The position numbers and the translations under genes are program-made. A model generated the notes under the pieces. The model was given only the letters and a program-made list of their open reading frames with translations, was not told the DNA's origin and made no database searches. From Deltaproteobacteria bacterium RIFCSPHIGHO2_02_FULL_44_16 (lineage in GTDB: Bacteria; UBA10199; 2-02-FULL-44-16), in contig MGRM01000008.1 of NCBI GenBank assembly GCA_001798185.1, forward strand, positions 30,351 to 94,350: a stretch of DNA of 64,000 nt, given 5' to 3'. Below are positions 51,762 through 61,719 of the stretch, piece by piece (positions within the stretch are counted from its first letter, which is position 1; each line of letters starts with the position of its first letter).

Positions 51762-52058
51762 TTATTCGCCTTTATGTTGTTTTATGCGATCACGATCCCT
51801 TTTTACTTGGGTTAAAAGTTTTCGTATCGCATCGTCGATCGAAGGATACATATCATCGCTTTTTCCAATGCCAACATACGTGTGTCCATTTGCACTTAAG
51901 GTAATTTCAGCAATCTGCTCATGACGTTCGATATGAAACATCACATGAGCAGAGACCGGCTTTACGAGATACTTTTTCAATTTTTCCATTTTTTCAATCG
52001 TATGGTTGCGAAGCGCATCCGTCGAATGAATATTACGAAATGTAAATATCGTTTCCAT
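51762..52058 (-). CDS. hpf: Ribosome hibernation promoting factor (short form)
   Basis: 98 residues. HPF/YfiA beta-alpha-beta fold: METIFTFRNIHSTDALRNHTIEKMEKLKKY and ADGHTYVG-like NGHTYVGIGKSDDMYPSIDDAIRKLLTQVKRDRDRI. It binds idle 70S ribosomes. It lacks the long-form C-terminal domain. It lies 13 bases after rpoN, an arrangement seen in many Gram-negative bacteria. Confidence 0.94.
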   Translation of the reverse strand: METIFTFRNIHSTDALRNHTIEKMEKLKKYLVKPVSAHVMFHIERHEQIAEITLSANGHTYVGIGKSDDMYPSIDDAIRKLLTQVKRDRDRIKQHKGE

Positions 52059-52071
52059 ATATTTTCCTCTC

Positions 52072-53547
52072 TTACACAGAACGTCGTCGACGTCGTGACG
52101 ATGGAAGTACTCCCATCATCTCACGATATTTTGCAACTGTCCGCCGAGCGATGTCGATATTAAATTTCTTCAGTTGATCTGCAATGTCTTGATCCGAATA
52201 AGGTTTTAAAACATTTTCTTCATCAATAATTTTTTGAATTCGCGATTTCACAGCTTCAGAAGCAATGCCTGCGCCTTCAAATTGTTGAACTCCGCTATTA
52301 AAAAAGTATTTGAGCTCAAAAATGCCACGGGGAGTATGCATATACTTATTGGTGGTCACTCGACTAATCGTTGATTCATGCATCTCCACATCCTCAGCCA
52401 CATCCTTCAGCACCAAAGGCCGTAACGCATTCACACCTTCATCAAAAAACTTACGTTGAAACTTCACAATACTTTTTGAAACGCGATAAAGTGTTCGCTG
52501 TCGTTGATGAATAGATTTGATAAGCCACATCGCAGCGCGAAGACGTTCTTGAATATATTCTTTCGTTTGCCCCGCAACATTGGTCCCCTTCATCAGGGAA
52601 CGGCGATAGAGTGGACTAATTTGAAGACGAGGAAGGCCGTCTTCATTGAGCGCGATAAAATAATCGTCGCCTACTTTTGTGACGTAAACATCAGGCGTGA
52701 TATATTGTGGCGCTTCTGAATTATAAGGACGACCGGGTTTTGGTTCGAGTTCAGAAATAATATGGGCAAGATGCTGAACTTGTTCAATTGAAAATCCGGT
52801 TAATTTGGAAATTTTTGGATAATCGTGTCGTTCTAAAAGAGAAAGGTGTTCTCGAATAAGCAGAGCAAGAGGTTCTGCATCTTCTCCCAAATGAGCTATT
52901 TGTAAAAGAAGACATTCTGTAAGATCACGCGCTGCGACGCCAAGCGGATCAAAGCTCTGCACTCTCTGAAGAAGTTTTTCAACCATCTCAAAAGGAAAAG
53001 AAAGTTTTTTCGCAATCTCTTCTGTAGATGCTGTGAGATATCCATCATCTGTAATATTGCCAATAATAAGCGATCCCATTTGTTTTTCATCATCTGTAAA
53101 AGATCCCAGATGTAACTGCCAGAGAAGATGATCTTGAAGGGTTTCTGATTGACGAACAACATTTTCATAGGTGGGCGTTTCATCGCTTCCATTGACTTCC
53201 CGTTCTCCTGAATATCCCGGAGAATTATAACTTCCCACATAGTTTTCCCAATCAAAATTATCCGGCTCTTTCATCGGGCCATCTTTAGTACCGACTTCAT
53301 CCATTTCATGCTCGTGCCCACGATCTTCATTTTTTGCTTGTTCGTGAAGCTCCGCGTTTGATTCTTGCTCCGTTTTTTCTTCAACTTCAGAAGCTTCTTC
53401 AAGACACGGATTTTCTACCATTTCATTTTGAATAAGATCGGCGAGTTCAATTCTTGAAAGCTGAAGGAGTTTTATCGCTTGTTGAAGCTGTGGAGTAACA
53501 ACGAGCTGTTGGGAAAGTCGAACACTTTGCTTGATCTCTAATGCCAT
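52072..53547 (-). CDS. rpoN: RNA polymerase sigma-54 factor
   Basis: 491 residues. Region I LSQQLVVTPQLQQAIKLLQLSRIELADLIQNE, an acidic region II, the core-binding domain (DPLGVAARDLTECLLLQI), the DNA-binding HTH (DVAEDVEMHESTISRVTTNKYMHTPRGIFELKYFF) and the RpoN box near the C-terminus (ARRTVAKYRE, about 467-476). It directs transcription at -24/-12 promoters with enhancer-binding proteins; none is in the window. Confidence 0.97.
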   Translation of the reverse strand: MALEIKQSVRLSQQLVVTPQLQQAIKLLQLSRIELADLIQNEMVENPCLEEASEVEEKTEQESNAELHEQAKNEDRGHEHEMDEVGTKDGPMKEPDNFDWENYVGSYNSPGYSGEREVNGSDETPTYENVVRQSETLQDHLLWQLHLGSFTDDEKQMGSLIIGNITDDGYLTASTEEIAKKLSFPFEMVEKLLQRVQSFDPLGVAARDLTECLLLQIAHLGEDAEPLALLIREHLSLLERHDYPKISKLTGFSIEQVQHLAHIISELEPKPGRPYNSEAPQYITPDVYVTKVGDDYFIALNEDGLPRLQISPLYRRSLMKGTNVAGQTKEYIQERLRAAMWLIKSIHQRQRTLYRVSKSIVKFQRKFFDEGVNALRPLVLKDVAEDVEMHESTISRVTTNKYMHTPRGIFELKYFFNSGVQQFEGAGIASEAVKSRIQKIIDEENVLKPYSDQDIADQLKKFNIDIARRTVAKYREMMGVLPSSRRRRRSV

Positions 53548-53594
53548 GCTAAGATCATAAGTATCTTGAGATAAAAAGTCAACGAAAGAGAGAG

Positions 53595-55343
<1,749 letters not shown>

Positions 55344-55778
55344 TTATCGTTTTGAATACTGTGGTCGACGACGAGCTTTACGACAACCAACTTTTCGACG
55401 TTCTTTTTCGCGCGCATCACGCGTGAGAAATCCAGCGGTCTTTAAAGGTTTGCGAAGATCGAGATTCATTTTTAAAAGAGCACGTGAAATGCCGTGGCGC
55501 ACAGCACCGGCTTGACCGGAAAGTCCACCACCACACACATTCACATTCACATTAAATTTTCCGGCGGTTCCTGTTTCTTCGAAAGGCTGTCTCACCAACA
55601 TTTGAAGTGTTGCACGTCCAAAATAAGTTGAAAGAGGCCGCTCATTAATCACCATCGTTCCATCACCAGAACTCAAACGAACACGTGCGATCGAATTTTT
55701 GCGCTTTCCCGTTGCAAGAAATTCTATACGTTTTTTATCTTTCGTTCCTTTTTGCGATGTTGGAATAATTTGCGCCAT
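55344..55778 (-). CDS. rpsI: 30S ribosomal protein S9
   Basis: 144 residues with a slightly extended N-terminus ([20 protein letters not shown]). Core motifs [55 protein letters not shown] and the C-terminal [11 protein letters not shown], whose last residues reach the P-site tRNA. Follows rplM by 9 bases. Confidence 0.98.
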   Translation of the reverse strand: MAQIIPTSQKGTKDKKRIEFLATGKRKNSIARVRLSSGDGTMVINERPLSTYFGRATLQMLVRQPFEETGTAGKFNVNVNVCGGGLSGQAGAVRHGISRALLKMNLDLRKPLKTAGFLTRDAREKERRKVGCRKARRRPQYSKR

Positions 55779-55787
55779 GAGAATCCT

Positions 55788-56228
55788 TTATAAGGTAACT
55801 TTTTCGAATTTTTGTGCTTGATGCGGATGAGTTTCGCCTGGATAGACTTTTAACTTTGTCAGTATTTTGCGAGAAAGAAAATTTTTCGGAAGCATACCCC
55901 AAACAGTATCAAGCACGAGTTTTTCAGAATCTTTTTGAAGACGTTCGCGAGCTGTTTGTTCCTTCATACCACCGGGATAACCTGTATGATGATAATAAAT
56001 TTTTGTATCAAGTTTTTTTCCTGTAAACCGAACTTTGTTAGCATTCATGGCAATAACAAAATGACCTGTATCAGCATTCGGACTAAAACGAGGATTATCT
56101 TTGCCGCGTAAAAGTTTAGCAATTTTGGATGCTGCGCGACCTAAAACTTGGCCGTCAAGATCTACCAGAATCCACGTGCGTTCAACAGTGAGAGCTGTAC
56201 CTAAAAAGCTTTTTTGGGGTCTTGGCAT
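55788..56228 (-). CDS. rplM: 50S ribosomal protein L13
   Basis: 146 residues. Motifs are WILVDLDGQVLGRAASKIAKLLRGKDNPRFSPN, VIAMNANKVRFTGKKLDTKIYYHHTGYPGG and MLPKNFLSRKILTKLKVYPGETHPHQAQ. Pairs with rpsI in the usual order. Confidence 0.98.
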   Translation of the reverse strand: MPRPQKSFLGTALTVERTWILVDLDGQVLGRAASKIAKLLRGKDNPRFSPNADTGHFVIAMNANKVRFTGKKLDTKIYYHHTGYPGGMKEQTARERLQKDSEKLVLDTVWGMLPKNFLSRKILTKLKVYPGETHPHQAQKFEKVTL

Positions 56229-56292
56229 AGAAAAAACCTACTCCTCATTCATAAAAAAGTTGCTGGAACCTAGTATAAAAAAGAGAGGGAAG

Positions 56293-57444
56293 TCAAGCTC
56301 TTTGGAAGGCTTTTTTCTTCATCTTTTGAAGGGTTTCGACTAATTTCTCCTTTAGGTATTCGGCTTCCTTTTCTGTCGATTCCCGAGAAAAGCTTATACG
56401 TAGGGTTCCAGAAGCCTGTGAGGGAGAATGCCCTAAAGCCACAAGCACACGCGAAGGCTCAAGAGATCCAGTACTACAAGCAGATCCGGTAGAAACACAA
56501 ATACCATGTTCACTGAGCATGAGGACAAGAGCTTCTGCTTCTCTTCCCGAAAACGTCATGCTCGATGTGTTTGGAACGCGCTTTTCTTCCCCACCATTGA
56601 TCAGAACATCGGAAATATCTTTTTTAATTTGGGATTCGAAATGATCACGCAAGCGACGAACACGATCCATCTGTGAAAGATGTGACAAAGCGAGCTCCGC
56701 TGCTTTTGAAAAACCGATAATCGATGCTACATTTTCAGTTCCAGCTCTACGCCCCATTTCTTGGGTTCCTCCAGAAAAAAGAGGAGTAAACTTTGTTCCC
56801 CGACGAACATACAGAGCGCCAACACCCTTTGGTCCATGGATCTTATGAGCGGAAAGCGAAAGCGAGGTCAGAGGAAGTGAGGAGACATCGAGAGGAATTT
56901 TTCCCGCTGTTTGAACGCCATCCACATGCAAAGGAATGTGATGCTGTTCACAGAGCGGAGCAATGGTTTCGATAGGGAAAAGAACTCCCGTCTCATTATT
57001 CGCCCACATTATAGATACTAAAGCGACTTGAGCTGTAAGAGATGCTTTGAAGGCTTCAAGATTGAGAGCGCCAGATTTCTTAACCGGAATAAGAATGAGT
57101 TCATATCCTTTTTGTTGCAGCTCATGACACACACCATACACAGAAGAATGTTCCACGGCAGAGATCACAATACGTTTTTTATGTGGATTCAAATGAAGCG
57201 CTGAATGAACCGCCGTGAAATTACTTTCGGATCCAGAACTTGTAAAAAGAATTTCGCTTGGACGACGCGCACCAATAAGTTGCGCAACCTGTGCTCGAGC
57301 TTTTTCAATATGGGAGACAATCTGATGACCAAAGGAATAGAGACTGGAAGGGTTTCCCCACATCTCCGTATAAAAGGGGAGCATCGCTTCGATTACTTGA
57401 GGATCTGGACGAGTCGTTGCATTGTTGTCAAAATAAATGACCAT
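56293..57444 (-). CDS. Cysteine desulfurase (NifS/IscS type)
   Basis: 383 residues from the ATG at 57444; an ATG 7 codons earlier lies in a short direct-repeat region. PLP enzyme of aminotransferase class V: YFDNNATTRPDP, TSSGSESNFTAVHSAL, SAVEHSSV, MWANNETGVLFPIE, HVDGVQTAGK, the PLP lysine in LSLSAHKIHGPKGVGALYVRRG and the sulfur-carrying Cys in GSACSTGSLEPSRVL. It supplies sulfur for Fe-S clusters or thiolated tRNA. No iscU is nearby, so the acceptor is unclear. Confidence 0.94.
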   Translation of the reverse strand: MVIYFDNNATTRPDPQVIEAMLPFYTEMWGNPSSLYSFGHQIVSHIEKARAQVAQLIGARRPSEILFTSSGSESNFTAVHSALHLNPHKKRIVISAVEHSSVYGVCHELQQKGYELILIPVKKSGALNLEAFKASLTAQVALVSIMWANNETGVLFPIETIAPLCEQHHIPLHVDGVQTAGKIPLDVSSLPLTSLSLSAHKIHGPKGVGALYVRRGTKFTPLFSGGTQEMGRRAGTENVASIIGFSKAAELALSHLSQMDRVRRLRDHFESQIKKDISDVLINGGEEKRVPNTSSMTFSGREAEALVLMLSEHGICVSTGSACSTGSLEPSRVLVALGHSPSQASGTLRISFSRESTEKEAEYLKEKLVETLQKMKKKAFQRA

Positions 57445-57487
57445 AGACAAGTGACCATAGACCATGGACTAAAGTCGAAGGTCAATC

Positions 57488-57637
57488 TTGAAAAAGTCTC
57501 TCGGAGGCGCTGTCTCACTACGGCAAAAATCCTCAGACGCCAGATTTTTGCCTGCGCTTCAGCCTACTGGATATTGAGGCTTCGCTTCCAGTGTCTGAAG
57601 ACGCCGCTCGACAATCGCCTCCTGCGGACTTTTTCAA
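57488..57637. mobile_element. MITE-like inverted-repeat element
   Basis: Imperfect 22-bp terminal inverted repeats (TTGAAAAAGTC...GGAGGCG at 57488-57509, CGCCTCC...GACTTTTTCAA at 57616-57637) surround a body that also folds, with the exact hairpin CAAAAATC/GATTTTTG near 57525-57550. No coding potential. It fills the gap between the desulfurase and transglycosylase genes. Confidence 0.6.
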
Positions 57638-57644
57638 TATATTG

Positions 57645-58313
57645 TTACACGCGACGTGCATGAGCCGGAAGATCATCAGCGCGCTGGACTTGAGCGAGAA
57701 AAATATCGATCATCGATTGGGTATATCCCAAAACTTTTGGAATATATTCTTGTGTTTCGCGATAAGGAGGAACTTTATTGCCATTTTTTTTAACGGCCCC
57801 TTCGCCAGCGTTATAAGCAGCAAGGGTGAGTTCAATATCTCCCTTAAATTCATCCATCAACCACCGAAGATAGCGAGTTCCCGCATCAATATTTTGTTCA
57901 GGATCAAAACTATTTTTCACTCCAAAACGTTCAGCAGTTTTTGGCATTAACTGCATCAGGCCTTGAGCCCCCGATGGCGAAACCGCTTTCGTTTGACAGT
58001 TCGATTCTTGCAACATCACTCCGCAAATAAGTTCCACTGGGACATTATGTTTTCGAGCCGCCTCTTGAATCAAGGGAGCATGGCGAGCAAGACGACGGGC
58101 TTGCGCTGTCGAAATTTCTCGTGGGCGAGCCAGACGTGGATGTTCCGCATCTCGCTCCCGAGAGGTATTTACCTTTAAAGGTTCTTTTTTTTCAGCCTCG
58201 GAAGAGAGTTTCTCGAGAAAAACACGGCCAGATCGATCGTGTTCACGACGATATTCAACATACTTATTAAAGCGATTTGTAAGCGTTTTTCCGTTAATGG
58301 GTTGATTTTGCAT
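57645..58313 (-). CDS. Lytic transglycosylase (SLT domain), no signal peptide
   Basis: 222 residues from ATG 58313 (an in-frame TTG stands four codons earlier). The C-terminal SLT domain (about 80-215) has the catalytic Glu in CGVMLQESNCQTKAVSPSGAQGLMQLMPKTAERFGV, then DPEQNIDAGTRYLRWLMDEF and LTLAAYNAGEGAV. It cleaves peptidoglycan glycan strands. The basic, polar N-terminus (80 residues) has no Sec signal or anchor, unusual for a periplasmic enzyme; soluble transglycosylases of this kind often belong to secretion or flagellar systems. Confidence 0.9.
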   Translation of the reverse strand: MQNQPINGKTLTNRFNKYVEYRREHDRSGRVFLEKLSSEAEKKEPLKVNTSRERDAEHPRLARPREISTAQARRLARHAPLIQEAARKHNVPVELICGVMLQESNCQTKAVSPSGAQGLMQLMPKTAERFGVKNSFDPEQNIDAGTRYLRWLMDEFKGDIELTLAAYNAGEGAVKKNGNKVPPYRETQEYIPKVLGYTQSMIDIFLAQVQRADDLPAHARRV

Positions 58314-58375
58314 ATACTTATCCAAGTTTATTATCGGATGAAGAGAGTCTCAAAGTTGCTTCCGTGGTCATATTA

Positions 58376-60448
58376 TCAGGAAAAAGAGGGGATTCCAAAT
58401 CGTGCTTCGTGGTATCGAGCTAATGCTAAAAGAGGGAAATAATGGCGATATCCATGATATCGAATATAAAAATGTCCCGGGAACCCAGTGCCGGTATACT
58501 CTTTTTCATCCCACATCCCCTCTGCATTGCGATTTTTCAGCAAATATTCAACCCCCCGTTCCACTTCTGGAGATGCTTCTTCTCCAGCGGAAATGAGCCC
58601 CATCACGGCCCAAGATGTTTGAGAAGGGACACTCTTTGTAAGAGGAACATACGTTTTCTGAACATAACTTTCGGGGGATTCGCTAAAACCACCATCAGCA
58701 TGTTGAATGGATTTCAGCCAATCCGCTCCGCGTCGAAGCAGGGGAGAGAGACTCCTTTTTCGAAGCGCAGAAATGCCCGTAAGCACAGCCCAAGTTCCAT
58801 AAATATAATTGATCCCCCAACGACCAAACCAACCTCCAAAATCTTCTTGCGTTCGCACCAGGTATTGAATGGCGCGATGAACTGGATCATCTGAAACCGA
58901 CATCCCTTCTGTAGCAAGGAGCTCAATCATTCTCCCCGTAATGTCAGGACTTGAAGGGTCGAGACACGCCCCATGATCAGAGAAAGGAATTTTATTCACC
59001 AGCTCTTGGTTATTATTTTTATCAAACGCACCCCAGCCACCATCATCATTTTGCATCGCAAGCATCCAGGTTAAAGCACGATCGATTGCCGGTTTCACTT
59101 CTTTCTCAGGAAGTTTTACTTTTTTTAAAACATGGACCACTTGAATTGTATCATCCACGTCAGGAAAATAAGTATTTTCAAATTCAAACGACCAACCACC
59201 CGGTTCAACATGTGGACATTTTATCGACCAATCTCCATGCATATATGTGATCTGTTTTTTCAAAAGCCACCGACTGGCGTGAAGAAGAGCAGGGTGATCT
59301 TTAGGAAGACCTGCTTCCGCAAGCGCAACACACGCCCAAGGCGTGTCCCAAACAGGAGAGATACAACATTGCTGATGAATTTTTGAACCGCGCTCTTCAG
59401 ATGCATCGTGTTTCGGATCAATTCCTCGCACACGAAGAAGTGAAGGAGGAGTCACACCATCATCCTTAATTTCAGCCGGAAGACGAGGAAGATCTAATGT
59501 CGCATAACGTTGTTGGAACATCTTCAACGCTTCTAAAGCTTTTTTCATTTCAGGACTGTCGTGAGAAGGCTCAAGTGATTTCAGTCCAATGGCCGCATAC
59601 GCAAGCGCTGGATAGATATCTTCAACTTGCTCGAGATGATCTTGAATCCACTTTTTTGCTTTTTCGAAAGCAAGTTGACGCATCGGCTTAAAAGGAATTT
59701 TGGAAGCAGCCTTCATCGAACGATCAAGATGAATAAAAATTGCATCCCATGAGATCAAACCATTTAAAGATTTAAAACCGTAACGACGTTTTTTTGGTGG
59801 ATGACAAAAGAGTTCTTCGAGATCGATCGATATTTTTTGAACAGGCCTTTTTGAAAGCACAATCAAGAGAGGAACAATCGAAGCTCGCGCCCAACTCGAA
59901 AATTCGTAAATATTCAGCGGAAACCATTCTGGCAATAACATTACTTCTACAGGCATTTTTGGACATGCGCTCCAAGGGACGATACCAAAAAGAGCGAGAT
60001 GAATACGCGTAAAAATGCGAGCTTTTTCAATTCCTCCGTGCCGCAGAATAAAATCGCGCGCCTTAAGCATAGGAGGAGCCACAGGATCATCGCCCGCAAG
60101 TTTCAATGCAAAATAACATTCGATAGTGACGGAGAGATCTGCGGGACCTTGATAATAGAGCGACCAGGTTCCATCATCGCGCTGAACGTCACGAAGACGA
60201 TGGGCAATGCCGTGAAGAATATCAGCATCGATCTTTTCCAAAAAGTGCATGAGAAAAATAAATTCAGCGCCAATGCTTTCATTGGCTTCAAGCGCAAACC
60301 ACCAATATCCATCAGTACGTTGCAGCTTTAAGAGAACATTCGTGGCTTGAGAAAGAGCATGGAAGAGATCAGGAGAATGTTGTCGCTGTCCTCTCAAAAG
60401 AGGCTGAGGAAGAGTAATGTCAGATTGGAGGGTATCAGAGGAAGTCAT
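58376..60448 (-). CDS. shc: Squalene-hopene cyclase
   Basis: 690 residues, the alpha/alpha-barrel triterpene cyclase. The catalytic acid motif is present as FPDVDDTIQVVHVL (DxDD), and several QW repeats are visible (QRTDGYWWFALE, QNDDGGWGAFDKNN, QEDFGGWFGRWGINYIYGTWAVL, QHADGGFSES). It cyclises squalene to hopene at the inner membrane, giving membrane-ordering hopanoids. No squalene synthase genes (hpnCDE) are in the window. Usual length for the family. Confidence 0.95.
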   Translation of the reverse strand: MTSSDTLQSDITLPQPLLRGQRQHSPDLFHALSQATNVLLKLQRTDGYWWFALEANESIGAEFIFLMHFLEKIDADILHGIAHRLRDVQRDDGTWSLYYQGPADLSVTIECYFALKLAGDDPVAPPMLKARDFILRHGGIEKARIFTRIHLALFGIVPWSACPKMPVEVMLLPEWFPLNIYEFSSWARASIVPLLIVLSKRPVQKISIDLEELFCHPPKKRRYGFKSLNGLISWDAIFIHLDRSMKAASKIPFKPMRQLAFEKAKKWIQDHLEQVEDIYPALAYAAIGLKSLEPSHDSPEMKKALEALKMFQQRYATLDLPRLPAEIKDDGVTPPSLLRVRGIDPKHDASEERGSKIHQQCCISPVWDTPWACVALAEAGLPKDHPALLHASRWLLKKQITYMHGDWSIKCPHVEPGGWSFEFENTYFPDVDDTIQVVHVLKKVKLPEKEVKPAIDRALTWMLAMQNDDGGWGAFDKNNNQELVNKIPFSDHGACLDPSSPDITGRMIELLATEGMSVSDDPVHRAIQYLVRTQEDFGGWFGRWGINYIYGTWAVLTGISALRKRSLSPLLRRGADWLKSIQHADGGFSESPESYVQKTYVPLTKSVPSQTSWAVMGLISAGEEASPEVERGVEYLLKNRNAEGMWDEKEYTGTGFPGHFYIRYHGYRHYFPLLALARYHEARFGIPSFS

Positions 60449-60736
60449 ATAATGAAGGAGAGTTACTATATGAGAGACTGAAGAGATTCAAGTGAGAAAC
60501 CAATATAACGTCGTATAAGATATATTATGTAAATTGTTTACGACAGATTCTCGAAACCAACTTTTCAACCTCTTTTATGCCGATTTTGGCTTTCCCTTCT
60601 CGTGACAGAGAACATCCTCTGTCACGTTTCCATAAGGTTCCTATTACGACCGAGACAAAAAAGAAACAGCCACTATCTCGTTGATTTGTAAAAACAACTC
60701 TTGTACGGATCGAACAAATTTTAAGGAGGAAGTGCC
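60449..60736. other. 288-base gap with one strong hairpin
   Basis: I see no gene. The one clear element is a perfect 10-bp hairpin CGTGACAGAG-AACATC-CTCTGTCACG (60601-60626), which may be an operator or a weak terminator. The gap should hold the promoters of shc (leftward) and of the gene at 60737. Confidence 0.5.
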
Positions 60737-61279
60737 ATGAATAAAATATATCAATTTAAAATATCGCTCAATTATTCGGCCCCATTCATCTGGAGACGAG
60801 TTCATGTTCCCTCTTCATTTACCTTTGATAATCTCCACCGCGTGATTCAGGTCCTGTTCAATTGGGATGAATCTCATCTGCACGAATTCAATGCGGGCAA
60901 GGCTTTTCGGGGAGAAAAAATAAGTGGACGCACTCCGCTCGTGAGTTATTTTGAGAGTCCCAAACAAAAAGCGAATTACACTTACGATTTTGGTGACAGC
61001 TGGGAACATGACATCCTCTTTGAACAATGGATTGAAACCACTACTGCACTGACACATCCTCTGTGCGTAGCAGGTGCAAATAATGCTCCTCCGGAAGACT
61101 GCGGAGGCATCCCGGGTTACTATTCCATGCTGGAGATTGTTCAGGATAAAAATCATCCGGATCATGAGAGTCTCAAAGAATGGCTGGGCGAAGACTTCGA
61201 CCCAACTTTTTTTGATATGGGAACCCTTAATACACAACTCAAAAAAATCAGAGGAAAGAAAAGAAAAACGGACTCATGA
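60737..61279 (+). CDS. Plasmid pRiA4b ORF-3-like protein
   Basis: 180 residues, ATG with AAGGAGG upstream. Family hallmarks are YQFKISLNYSAPFIWRRVHVPSSFTFDNLHRVIQVLFNW, HLHEF, YTYDFGDSWEHDI and GANNAPPEDCGGIPGY. The family is widespread on plasmids and mobile regions and has no proven function. It opens the accessory segment; its stop overlaps the next frame by 4 bases. Confidence 0.93.
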   Translation: MNKIYQFKISLNYSAPFIWRRVHVPSSFTFDNLHRVIQVLFNWDESHLHEFNAGKAFRGEKISGRTPLVSYFESPKQKANYTYDFGDSWEHDILFEQWIETTTALTHPLCVAGANNAPPEDCGGIPGYYSMLEIVQDKNHPDHESLKEWLGEDFDPTFFDMGTLNTQLKKIRGKKRKTDS

Positions 61280-61599
61280 AAAAAAAGAAAAAGAAACCCA
61301 AACAGCTCATCAAGAGAGTTGCTGCAAATCGTCTCTTTGAACGTGTGGTTGCTATTCTGGAAGAAGCCAGGGTCAAGGTTGTCCGATCGGAGTACGGCGA
61401 GCGAATCATCAGCAACCTGTCCGGTCGTTTGAGTGAACGCTATGGCCAAGGTTTTTCAACGACGAATCTGAGGACTTTGAGCATCTTGTCATTAATAGGA
61501 AGCATCGGTCGTTTGTCCCAGTACGCAAAAATGATTTCACATTTCATCCGAAGCCCTGCATCTCGCCTTCAGAAAAGAATTTTGCCAGTTCTTCTCTGA
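61276..61599 (+). pseudogene. Remnant of a DUF1016 (YhcG-type) N-terminal domain
   Basis: 107 codons. VRSEYGERIISNLSGRLSERYGQGFSTTNLR matches the N-terminal domain of DUF1016/PDDEXK proteins such as YhcG. After that point the family resemblance stops, and another frame of the same strand stays open (DESEDFEHLVINRKHRSF) without matching the family. The nuclease domain is missing, so this is a truncated gene, probably inactive. Confidence 0.6.
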
Positions 61600-61657
61600 A
61601 GGTAGAATCATATTGAATCGAAACGGCACCGTATATTCAGGACCTTTCTCAGTAATT

Positions 61658-61680
61658 CGCCAGATTCAATCTGGCGTTTC
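61658..61680. terminator. Possible bidirectional terminator hairpin
   Basis: CGCCAGATT/AATCTGGCG with almost no loop, followed by a short T-rich stretch, between the convergent DUF1016 remnant and the AlbA_2 gene. Confidence 0.4.
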
Positions 61681-61719
61681 TAATTCTCCCCAAGCCTTGT
61701 GGAGTTTTCGTCGGCATAT

